From NCBI RefSeq assembly GCF_016862395.1, contig NZ_BOMW01000012.1, positions 237,189-301,188 of the forward strand: a stretch of 64,000 nt of DNA, in the 5' to 3' direction. This document shows, piece by piece, positions 57,116 through 64,000 of the stretch. Made by a program: the position numbers and the translations under genes. The notes beneath the pieces are model-generated. The model was not told the origin of the DNA. It searched no databases and was given only the letters and a program-made list of their open reading frames with translations. Position 1 is the first letter of the stretch. Each line of letters opens with the position of its first letter. The DNA comes from Actinoplanes siamensis (lineage in GTDB: Bacteria > Actinomycetota > Actinomycetes > Mycobacteriales > Micromonosporaceae).

Positions 57116-59947
57116 TCAGGCCGCCTCGAAGCCGGCCAGGTGCAACGAGAACGCCCGGATCGAGCCGCGGTCCGAGCCCGCCCGGTCGGCGACGCGGAAC
57201 GTCCACGTGCCGTCGGCCGGGGACACCCGCAGCGAGGAGAGCGCGCCGTCCGGCCGCCAGGCGCCGGTGAACGGGGCGTTCGCGGACAGCGCCGACGCGA
57301 ACGGCGTCGCGGCCGCGTCGTCGAAGACCACCTGGCACAGGTTGTTCCCGCCGCCGCCGCTGCGCGAGAACAGCGTCGCGGTCCGGCCGTCCGGCGAGGA
57401 CAGCGTGCCGATCAGGTCACCGACGAAGGTGTGGTCCAGGCCCACCGTCGCCGAGGCGGTGCCGGTGGAGCAGGCCGTACCGTCGACCGAGAAGGTCAGC
57501 GCCGAGGCGTAGCCGACGCCGCTGACGTCCACCGTGGCCGAGACCCCGGTGGGGTCGTTGTCCGGGATCGCCAGCGGCGCGCCGGTGTAGGCGAAGTCCC
57601 GCACGGTCGCCGACGGCTGCCCGGTCGGCACCACCACGGTGCTGGTGGTCGGCGACAGCGTCCCGGCGAAGGTGGCCTTCACGGTCAACGTGACCGGCCG
57701 GCCGAGCGGATACCCGGCGGCCAGTTTCAGCGTGAAGTTCTTCGACTTGGACGCGCCCGCGGCGATGGTCCCGTACGACGCGGCGCGCGGCGTCACCGTC
57801 GCCCGCGCGTCGTCGGAGTCGGCCACCAGGCTGACCCCGGTCGCCGTGCCGTCACCGGCGTTCACCGCCGGCAACGCCACCGTCGCCTGCTCCCCGGGCT
57901 CCAGGTACGCGTCGCCGTCGCCGGTGACCGGCGTGATCACCGGGGTGCCGGCCCGGACCAGCGGCTGCGGGGTGGCGCCGGTGTTGCGCAGCAGCAGGTC
58001 GGCCCGGACCACGCCGCTGCCGGTGCGGTTGTCGTACCCGGCCGGGGCCAGGTCCAGCGCGGTCCCGGTCAGCGCGGCGCGGACCTCCGCGTTGGTCATC
58101 CCGGGGTTGCCGGACAGGGCGAGCGCCGCGATCGCGGCGGCGTGCGGCGCCGCCGCCGAGGTGCCGAAGAACGGGATGAAGCCCGGGACCGTGGTGACCA
58201 CGCCGTCCGCCGCGGTGATCTCGGGTTTGTTCCGCACGGTGCCGCCGGTCGCGCTGAGGTCGCCGGGTGTCACCGCCGTCCCGTCGGCGTCGAAGAAGAT
58301 CCGGCGCGGGCCGTCCGAGGTGAACCGCTCCGGCCTGGTCTGCCGGGTGAAGATGTCCGGGTACGGCCCGGCCGGGTTCGGCGGGTCGCCGTCCTCCAGG
58401 TCGAACGGCAGCGGGTCCTTCGCCGGCGCCGCGGCCACCGCGAACGCGCCGGCCGCGGCGGCGTGCCCGCGCAGCACCCCGGCCGTGGAGAAGCCCTTGA
58501 GCTGCCCGTCCGCCGAGTCGGCGAAGCGCCCGCGGAACACGCTGAGCTGGAGGTAGCGGTTGGCGCCGGAGTACTTCACGACGGCGAGCTTCTGGTTGCT
58601 GCCGGTCCCGGTGGCCAGGATCTCGAACGGGTCGTCGTTGCCGTCCTGGGTGTCCTGGGAGAAGTCCGAGACGTTGCCGCCCGCGTCGAGCAGGTAGAGG
58701 TCGTAGTCGTTGGCCGAACCGCCCAGCGGGTCCGCCCACCACAGCGTCGTCACGCAGTCCGCGCTGTTCGGCGACAGCGGGTTGAAGACCTGCACGCCGG
58801 CGCCGGGATCGAAGTCGTGCGCCGTCCCGGAGAACTTGCCGACCCCGCGCCCGGAGTCCACGAAGTCGCCCTCCCAGTTGCCGGACGTCCCGTCGAGCGC
58901 GTTGCCCTCGTTGCCGGCCGAGCTGAAGTAGAACGCCCCGTCCGCGACGACGTCGTTCACCGCCCGCGCCGGGAGCCCGTCCTGGAACGGGCTCTCGTGG
59001 TAGTACACGACGTCGTCCACGATGATGTCGCAGCCGGCGCTGAACCGCAGCGCCCGGATGTTGTCCGCGAAGCTGGCCTCACTGGTGAAGGCGGTGGCGA
59101 AGCCGAGCCGGGCGTTCGGCACCAGGTCGTGGATGATCTCCAACATCGCGGTGCCCTCGTCACCGTCCCCGTCCTGCCCGGTCAGCACGTCGACACCGGC
59201 CGGCAGGTCCCCGCTCGCCTGCGACGCCTGGAGCGAGTCCACGCCGTCCGAGAGCGCGCAGACCTTCACCCCGGTCCCGGTCACCTTGTACCGCGACCGC
59301 GCGGTGTCCGCGGCGTGCGTCCGGTCCCCCTCCGAGACCGCCTCGCCCTGGCTGGGCGCCACCGCCGCGGCCTTCGCCGCCGCGGCCCGCGCCGCCTGCT
59401 CCACCCGCGCCGCGCGGGCCTGCTTGGACTCCTGGGCCGGCTTGCTCCGCGGATCGGTCTCCCGCCCGCTGATCAGTCCGTGCGCGATGGTGACCGCTGT
59501 GACGTCGGACCAGCCGGCGATCGTCGTCAGCGCCCCGAGCGGCGCCTCCACCAGCACCGTCCCGGCCGCCGCGGACGGGTACCGGATCCCGGCGCCGGCG
59601 TTCCGCAGCCGGCCGAGCAGGCCCGCGTCCACCTTCGCGGCGTGCACCTCGACCTGGGTGGTGCCGGCCGTGGAGACCGTCACCCCGGTGTCCAGCTCCG
59701 GCAGTGTGGCCGGCGCCGCCTTGCCGCCACGTCTGCGCAGTTCCACGGAGAGCCGGCTGCCCAGCTTCCGCTCGGCTCCGGTCAACGACTTCTTGAGCTG
59801 TTGCAGTGCCGCGATCTGGGCGTAAGCCCGGTCCGTCGCGTCCTGCGGTCCCTTCGCGCCGGCCGCTTGCGCGCCCGCTCCCACCACCAGGACTCCGGCG
59901 GCGAAACCGGTCGCCACACGCCGCAGCCCACGTCCCCTGACTCCCAA
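57116..59947 (-). CDS. secreted S8-fold protease with atypical triad and P-domain
   Basis: 943 residues. TTG start with GGGGGG upstream; signal peptide ends near AAGA (residue 31). Propeptide-like region with LISGRETDPRS, Lys/Ala-rich helix to 200. The catalytic domain has Asp234 in LSDGVD and Ser597 in GTSAAAPH, and Asn346 in SSAGNEGN, but where His is expected the sequence is DGDEGTAMLE (Glu264). The C-terminus (about 815-943: SVDGTAC, LDHTFVGDLIGTLSSPDG, WTFRVADRAGSD) is a proprotein-convertase P domain. Whether it is active through Glu, as in sedolisins, is open. Monocistronic. Confidence 0.88.
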   Translation of the reverse strand: MGVRGRGLRRVATGFAAGVLVVGAGAQAAGAKGPQDATDRAYAQIAALQQLKKSLTGAERKLGSRLSVELRRRGGKAAPATLPELDTGVTVSTAGTTQVEVHAAKVDAGLLGRLRNAGAGIRYPSAAAGTVLVEAPLGALTTIAGWSDVTAVTIAHGLISGRETDPRSKPAQESKQARAARVEQAARAAAAKAAAVAPSQGEAVSEGDRTHAADTARSRYKVTGTGVKVCALSDGVDSLQASQASGDLPAGVDVLTGQDGDGDEGTAMLEIIHDLVPNARLGFATAFTSEASFADNIRALRFSAGCDIIVDDVVYYHESPFQDGLPARAVNDVVADGAFYFSSAGNEGNALDGTSGNWEGDFVDSGRGVGKFSGTAHDFDPGAGVQVFNPLSPNSADCVTTLWWADPLGGSANDYDLYLLDAGGNVSDFSQDTQDGNDDPFEILATGTGSNQKLAVVKYSGANRYLQLSVFRGRFADSADGQLKGFSTAGVLRGHAAAAGAFAVAAAPAKDPLPFDLEDGDPPNPAGPYPDIFTRQTRPERFTSDGPRRIFFDADGTAVTPGDLSATGGTVRNKPEITAADGVVTTVPGFIPFFGTSAAAPHAAAIAALALSGNPGMTNAEVRAALTGTALDLAPAGYDNRTGSGVVRADLLLRNTGATPQPLVRAGTPVITPVTGDGDAYLEPGEQATVALPAVNAGDGTATGVSLVADSDDARATVTPRAASYGTIAAGASKSKNFTLKLAAGYPLGRPVTLTVKATFAGTLSPTTSTVVVPTGQPSATVRDFAYTGAPLAIPDNDPTGVSATVDVSGVGYASALTFSVDGTACSTGTASATVGLDHTFVGDLIGTLSSPDGRTATLFSRSGGGGNNLCQVVFDDAAATPFASALSANAPFTGAWRPDGALSSLRVSPADGTWTFRVADRAGSDRGSIRAFSLHLAGFEAA

Positions 59948-60143
59948 AGCAGCCCCCCACTGACCAACATCGATGCGATGCCTGTGGATGCTAATGCCCT
60001 GCGGAGATCAACTGAACGTATAGAGACCGATCACTCTCAGTCTCACCTGACCGGCTGGCCCGCCCGGCCCGCCGGGCGGCCGATCCGGCCGACAGCAAAG
60101 TTGATCTTCCGATGCGGCCCGGCGGCGCATAGGCTCACCGGCC
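59948..60143. other. divergent promoter region
   Basis: 196 bases between the S8-fold gene (-) and the helical-repeat pair (+). GGCCCGCCGGGCGG and neighbouring GC-rich stretches can form small hairpins; no clear promoter consensus or gene is visible. Confidence 0.3.
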
Positions 60144-61094
60144 GTGTGGTCAATCAAGAAGAGGAGCGACGCCGGTGACGCCCCGGAGTTCTGCGGCTTC
60201 CTCGACGACGACGCCGAGCGCCTGCGCCGCGCGCTGCGCGCGCAGGACTGGCGGTCGGCTCGCGAAATCCTCGGAACGGACAATCCGGAACGCCGCTCCT
60301 ACTACTTCTCCGTCGCCGCGGCCACGGTCGGTGTCGAACGATGGATCACCGAGGACACCGCGCCGGCCCTGCTGGTCCGCGGCGCCGGTCTGCTGACCTC
60401 GGCCTGGACGCTGCGCCGGGACGGCCTCGGCAGCACCCTGGGCGAGACCGGGGCGCGGCTGTGGTCCCGGCTGGTGCGGCAGGCCGAGCAGTGCGTCGAG
60501 GAGTCCCTCCGGCGCGACCCCGGGCAGGCCGACGCGTGGACCTGGTCGATCGCCCTGAGCCGCGCGCTGAACCTGCCCGGACCGGAGCGGCTGCGGCGTT
60601 TCCAGCGGCTGATCGAGATCGAGGCGGACCACTGGTTCGGTCACGAGCAGATGCTCCTCGCCCTGAGCCCCCGGTGGGGCGGCAGCTCGGAGGCGATGTT
60701 CGAGTTCGCGCGCACCCGGGCGGCCGCGTGCCCCGGCACCCACCTCCCGGCCCTGATCGTGCTGGCACACCGCGAACACAACCTGCACCAGGAGTTCCTG
60801 GCCGCGCCGGACGATCCGGACCGCGGGCTGTCCCTCACCTACTGGGAGCCGGAAGCCGTCATGGACGAGGTCTGGGACGCGGCGCAGGCCTCGTTCTGGC
60901 ACGACGACTACTCGACCTCGGCGCTGACGCCGATCGTCTGGAACCTCTTCGCGTACGCGTTCACCTGGGGCGACTTCCACAAGCCGGCCTGGAGTCTGTT
61001 CGAGTCGATCGGTGAGGACTGGATCACCCGGCAGCCCTGGGGCAGCGTCGAGTTCTTCCTGCGATCCCGCAACTACGCCAAAGAGAATCTCTGA
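60144..61094 (+). CDS. helical-repeat protein of unknown function, paralogue A
   Basis: 316 residues, GTG start (VWSIKKRSD). Soluble and helical, with TPR-like pairs: DPGQADAWTWSIALSRAL, RLRRFQRLIEIEADHWFGHE, and MFEFARTRAAACPGTHLPAL. It resembles DUF4034-type proteins. Aligns along its length with the next gene (316 and 317 residues; WFGHEQMLLAL/LFGHEQMLQNL). C-terminal SIGEDWITRQPWGS is also shared. No Shine-Dalgarno site is visible. Function unknown; perhaps one of a pair of binding proteins. Confidence 0.72.
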   Translation: MWSIKKRSDAGDAPEFCGFLDDDAERLRRALRAQDWRSAREILGTDNPERRSYYFSVAAATVGVERWITEDTAPALLVRGAGLLTSAWTLRRDGLGSTLGETGARLWSRLVRQAEQCVEESLRRDPGQADAWTWSIALSRALNLPGPERLRRFQRLIEIEADHWFGHEQMLLALSPRWGGSSEAMFEFARTRAAACPGTHLPALIVLAHREHNLHQEFLAAPDDPDRGLSLTYWEPEAVMDEVWDAAQASFWHDDYSTSALTPIVWNLFAYAFTWGDFHKPAWSLFESIGEDWITRQPWGSVEFFLRSRNYAKENL

Positions 61095-61099
61095 TCGCT

Positions 61100-62053
61100 G
61101 TGTGGTCCTTCAAGAAGCGCCCGGACGACGTCCTGAAGATCAACAATTATCTGTACGACCCGGGGGCCGAACGGCTCGACCAGGCGCTCGGCGAGCGGGA
61201 CTGGCCGACGATCCGGGACATCCTCACCACCGCCGCACCCGAGCAGCTCATGTACTACATGGACTTCGTGGCGTCCGCGAAGGGCCTGGAGGAGTGGATT
61301 CCCGACGTGATCCGCGCCGAGCCGCACTCCACCCTGCCGCTGCTGGCCCGCGGCGCCCGCGCCGTCCACTGGGCCTGGGAGGCGCGCGGCAGCGGCACCT
61401 CCGACACGGTCAGCCGCGAGCAGTGGGACGTCTGGTTCCAGCGCCTCAAGCTGGCCGAGAACTGTCTGGACGAGGTGACCGACCGCGATCCCGGATGTGC
61501 CGAGGCCTGGCACTACCTGGTCATCCTGGGGCGAGCCCGGCAGTTGCCCGTCGAGGAGCGCTGGCGCCGCTTCACCAGACTGATCGAGATCGACCCGACC
61601 CATCTGTTCGGCCATGAACAGATGCTCCAGAACCTGATGCCCAAGTGGAGCGGCAGCACCGAGGCGATGTTCGACTTCGCCCGGACCAGGGCCGCCGCCT
61701 GCCCCGGCACCAACATCCCGATCCTTGTCGTGCAGGCACACCTGGAACATCGGCGGTCCGAGGGCGGCAACAAGCACCTGCGGCGCAACGACGTGGCCGG
61801 CGAGATCTACGCGGCGGCCCACGACTCGTTCTGGCACGAGGGCTACCGGAGGTCGCTGCTGACCCCGCTGGTGTGGAACCACTTCGCCTACGGCCTGACG
61901 ATCGGCCGATTCTTCCGGGAAGCCTGCGCCGTTTACGACCTGATCGGCGACGACTGGGTGCGCAGCGCGCCATGGGGATCCGTCGACCGCTTCGTGGAGT
62001 TGCGCGACTGGGCCCGCGACGAGGCCGACGACCCGGTCGCGGACGAGGGCTGA
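61100..62053 (+). CDS. helical-repeat protein of unknown function, paralogue B
   Basis: 317 residues, GTG start (VWSFKKRPD) five bases after the stop of paralogue A, without its own ribosome-binding site, so translation is probably coupled. Same architecture: DPGCAEAWHYLVILGRAR, RFTRLIEIDPTHLFGHE, MFDFARTRAAACPGTNIP, LIGDDWVRSAPWGS. The pair arose by tandem duplication and diverged mostly at the N-terminal third. Ends with an acidic tail DEADDPVADEG. No domain of known function. Confidence 0.72.
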   Translation: MWSFKKRPDDVLKINNYLYDPGAERLDQALGERDWPTIRDILTTAAPEQLMYYMDFVASAKGLEEWIPDVIRAEPHSTLPLLARGARAVHWAWEARGSGTSDTVSREQWDVWFQRLKLAENCLDEVTDRDPGCAEAWHYLVILGRARQLPVEERWRRFTRLIEIDPTHLFGHEQMLQNLMPKWSGSTEAMFDFARTRAAACPGTNIPILVVQAHLEHRRSEGGNKHLRRNDVAGEIYAAAHDSFWHEGYRRSLLTPLVWNHFAYGLTIGRFFREACAVYDLIGDDWVRSAPWGSVDRFVELRDWARDEADDPVADEG

Positions 62054-62453
62054 ACCCGGCCCGTACGGCGTACCGCCGAATCTGGCGAAGCCACACGACA
62101 GCCGCCCGGAAGCAGGTCGGCAACCGCGCCGCGGGCACCGATCCCCCTCGCGGCGCCGAAACCATGGCCGCATTTTTCGGTGACCGTCTCCGAAACTTCC
62201 GGACGTCGACCTTCCGGGCCCTCTTACATTGCCGCAGGTAAATGCAGCCACGGCAACCGCACCTGTCAGGACCCGCAAATATTCACCGTTGTAATTGCCG
62301 AAACCCGCTTGTAATGTTTCGCTCGATCCGGATCAGGCCGGCTTCCCCGGTCACTCCCACATCCCCGCCAACCGTCCCGTCCACTGGGTAGTACCTCCCC
62401 ACCTGGATGTGGTCGCGGATCGTCCCCGCACCGCATCCCGAAAGGAACTGTCC
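62054..62453 (+). promoter_or_regulatory. 400-base leader of the CE1 esterase gene with paired TTGTAAT elements
   Basis: No gene is present. TTGTAAT occurs at 62289-62295 and 62309-62315, exactly 20 bases apart; CGAAAC (62299) and GTTTCG (62316) form an inverted repeat across the second. Such arrangements are common in carbohydrate-regulated promoters of actinobacteria. The ribosome-binding site AAAGGAA lies six bases before the ATG. Confidence 0.4.
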
Positions 62454-63758
62454 ATGAGAAAACACTGGCGCACACTGCTGGCCTCGGTGGCCGCGGTCCT
62501 CGCCGGCCTGGTGGCCACCACCACGCTCGTCCCGGCGTCACCGGCCTCCGCGGCGGCGTTGACGGAGGTCACCGGGTTCGGCACCAACCCCACCGGCATC
62601 CGCATGTACCTCTACGTGCCCGACCGGCTGCCCACCAAGCCGGCGGTGCTGGTGGCCGTGCACTACTGCACCGGCTCCGGCCCGGCCTTCTACTCCGGCA
62701 CCGAGTTCAAGTCGCTGGCCGACCAGTACGGCTTCATCGTCATCTACCCGTCGACGGTGCGCTCCGGCAACTGCTGGGACGTCTCCTCCGCGGGCGCGCT
62801 CACCCACAACGGCAACAGCGACCCGGTCGGCATCACCTCGATGGTCAGATACGTGCAGCAGAGGTACAACACCGACACGGCACGCACGTTCGTCACCGGC
62901 GCCTCGTCCGGCGCCATGATGACGAACGTCCTGCTCGCCGACTACCCGGACGTGTTCGCCGCCGGCGCCGCGTTCATGGGTGTGCCGGACACCTGCTTCC
63001 AGGCGACCGCGGGCAACCCGGCCGACCCGGGCCAGCAGGCCGGCTGGAACAGCGCCTGCGCGAACGGCCAGGTCAGCAAGACCGCCCAGCAGTGGGGCGA
63101 CGCGGTGCGCAACTCGTACCCGGGCTACTCCGGCCCGCGCCCGCGGATGCAGCTGTGGCACGGCACCAACGACACCACCCTGCACTACAACAACTTCGGC
63201 GAAGAGATCAAGCAGTGGACCAACGTGCTCGGCGTCAGCCAGACGCCGGTCAAGACGGACACGCCGCAGTCCGGCTGGACCCGCACCTGGTACGGCAACA
63301 CCTCGGCGCAGCCGCCGGTCCAGGCCATCAGCCTCGCCGGCGTCGGCCACTCGCTGCCGATGGCAGGCCAGGCCAAGATGGCGATCAGCTTCTTCGGCCT
63401 CGATTCGACCACCGTCCCGCCGTCCTCCCCGCCGCCGTCCTCCCCGCCGCCGTCCTCGCCGCCGGCCCAGGGCGGCTGCACCGCGTCGATCTCGCTGAAC
63501 TCGTGGACCGGCGGCTACGTCGCCACCGTCACCGTCACCGCCGGCTCGTCGGCGATCAACGGCTGGACCGTCAGCACCACGCTGCCGTCCGGTTCCGCGG
63601 TCACGAACTCGTGGAACGCCACCGGTAGCGGCACCACGGGGGCGGTGAGCTTCACCAACGTGAGCTTCAACGGCTCCGTCGCGGCCGGCCGCAACACCCA
63701 GTTCGGCTTCCAGGGCACCGGCACCGGTCCGGGCACCGCCACCTGCTCCGCTCGCTGA
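62454..63758 (+). CDS. secreted CE1-type esterase (PHB-depolymerase/acetylxylan or feruloyl esterase) with CBM2
   Basis: 434 residues. Signal peptide 1-34 (PASAAA). Esterase domain to about 315: MYLYVPDRLPTKPAVLVAVH, HYCTGSG oxyanion region, nucleophile in TGASSGAMM, LWHGTNDTTLHYNN with the Asp, and AGVGHSLPM with the His. A linker PPSSPPPSSPPPSSPP leads to a family 2 carbohydrate-binding module from CTASISLNSW to the final Cys, with the Trp residues that stack on cellulose or xylan. Removes acetyl or feruloyl groups from plant cell-wall xylan. Followed by a strong terminator. Confidence 0.92.
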   Translation: MRKHWRTLLASVAAVLAGLVATTTLVPASPASAAALTEVTGFGTNPTGIRMYLYVPDRLPTKPAVLVAVHYCTGSGPAFYSGTEFKSLADQYGFIVIYPSTVRSGNCWDVSSAGALTHNGNSDPVGITSMVRYVQQRYNTDTARTFVTGASSGAMMTNVLLADYPDVFAAGAAFMGVPDTCFQATAGNPADPGQQAGWNSACANGQVSKTAQQWGDAVRNSYPGYSGPRPRMQLWHGTNDTTLHYNNFGEEIKQWTNVLGVSQTPVKTDTPQSGWTRTWYGNTSAQPPVQAISLAGVGHSLPMAGQAKMAISFFGLDSTTVPPSSPPPSSPPPSSPPAQGGCTASISLNSWTGGYVATVTVTAGSSAINGWTVSTTLPSGSAVTNSWNATGSGTTGAVSFTNVSFNGSVAAGRNTQFGFQGTGTGPGTATCSAR

Positions 63759-63786
63759 ACAAGTCCCCCGTCACAGCTACCGACGG

Positions 63787-63821
63787 AACGCCCGGACCTG
63801 TGGATATCAGGTCCGGGCGTT
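63787..63821 (+). terminator. terminator of the CE1 esterase gene
   Basis: AACGCCCGGACCT and its exact complement with a nine-base loop (GTGGATATC) and a following TTCTC. Thirteen-bp stem, 29 bases past the stop. Confidence 0.85.
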
Positions 63822-63885
63822 TCTCACAGGTGGAGATGCCGCCGCTGCAGTGACAGCCATCATGATCGTTGAACCGGTAATCGGG

Positions 63886-64000
63886 ATGCGGACACGACGG
63901 CTGATCGTCACGGGGGGGCACGATCGTGCTCGCCGCGGCAGCCGGCTGTTCCGCCGGAGCGGACAACTCGTCCGCCGCGAATTCCACACCTGCGTCCGTG
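63886..64000 (+). pseudogene. start of a lipoprotein gene, frame broken at a run of seven G (3' end outside window)
   Basis: From ATG 63886 the frame reads MRTRRLIVTG, then enters a G7 run (63912-63918). One base out of frame, the downstream sequence continues GTIVLAAAAGCSAGADNSS, a perfect hydrophobic core and lipobox with Cys followed by a Ser/Ala/Asn-rich mature start. With six G the two halves join into a normal lipoprotein signal peptide. So either the gene is shifted (phase-variable or decayed) or the sequence has one extra G. No strong ribosome-binding site is seen. Confidence 0.6.

Noticed and set aside
63667..63987. Minus-strand frames of 106 and 60 codons at the window end
   Set aside because: They oppose the CBM2 3' end, a strong terminator and the lipoprotein signal sequence; no ribosome-binding site or recognisable domain.

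Overview
The window reads as chromosome of a high-GC, spore-type actinobacterium, most probably a Micromonosporaceae member such as Actinoplanes. The reasons are the very strong G/C bias at third codon positions, the frequent GTG starts and ATGA stop/start overlaps, and the actinobacterial families present (DUF5691, DUF5682 and DUF5925 types, SAV_2336-type, SCO2521-2524-type, CU044_2847/Trypco1-type, F420-type nitroreductase). The genus is inference. I saw no rRNA, tRNA, CRISPR array, transposase or integrase.

Layout. 1-5.6 kb: a tightly coupled operon (DUF5691-type tail, MoxR ATPase, DUF5682 protein, small FSHPA-repeat protein, vWA protein). 5.7-7.3 kb: P-loop kinase, secreted DUF4142 protein, small zinc-knuckle-like protein. 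7.7-15.3 kb: an envelope island in which three paralogous exported proteins with a shared two-cysteine 'CWR' domain alternate with two secreted TIG-fold proteins and a subtilase. 15.5-18.3 kb: a DUF1540 cysteine-rich protein behind two iron-box-like sites, then a Nudix/winged-helix (NrtR-like) gene behind five 16-bp tandem repeats, followed by a small gene, a vWA gene and a truncated adenylosuccinate-synthetase-like remnant. 18.3-25.3 kb: DUF5925 AAA ATPase, F420-type nitroreductase, a second subtilase, a molybdopterin oxidoreductase with its flavin reductase partner, a SGNH hydrolase and small genes. 25.3-39.6 kb: Ser/Thr kinase, hybrid histidine kinase, prs, a second DUF4142 protein, corA, pnuC, an MFS pump with divergent TetR regulator, an aminotransferase, and a GNAT/enolase-superfamily pair.

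40.0-57.0 kb is the most unusual part. A four-gene SCO2521-2524-type operon with a variant P-loop protein is divergent from a 1641-residue protein (degenerate calcineurin-like phosphoesterase, NACHT/STAND-type NTPase, pentapeptide repeats, 14 WD40 blades). That gene converges on a four-gene operon: Trypco1-type protein, trypsin-VMAP-C-type protease, MoxR ATPase, and a 1273-residue protein carrying a vWA-like SAV_2336-type N-terminus fused to the same degenerate phosphoesterase plus NTPase core. This resembles the MoxR/vWA/VMAP ternary NTP-dependent conflict systems described in actinobacteria and cyanobacteria, here joined to two paralogous pseudo-phosphoesterase/NTPase proteins. The proposed working is that the NTPase/WD40 proteins sense a signal, the MoxR/vWA pair remodels, and the trypsin-like protease is the effector.

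57.1-64 kb: a large subtilase-fold protease with Glu where the catalytic His should be, a tandem pair of paralogous helical-repeat proteins, a secreted CE1-type esterase with a CBM2, and at the window edge a lipoprotein gene whose signal peptide is split by a run of seven G.
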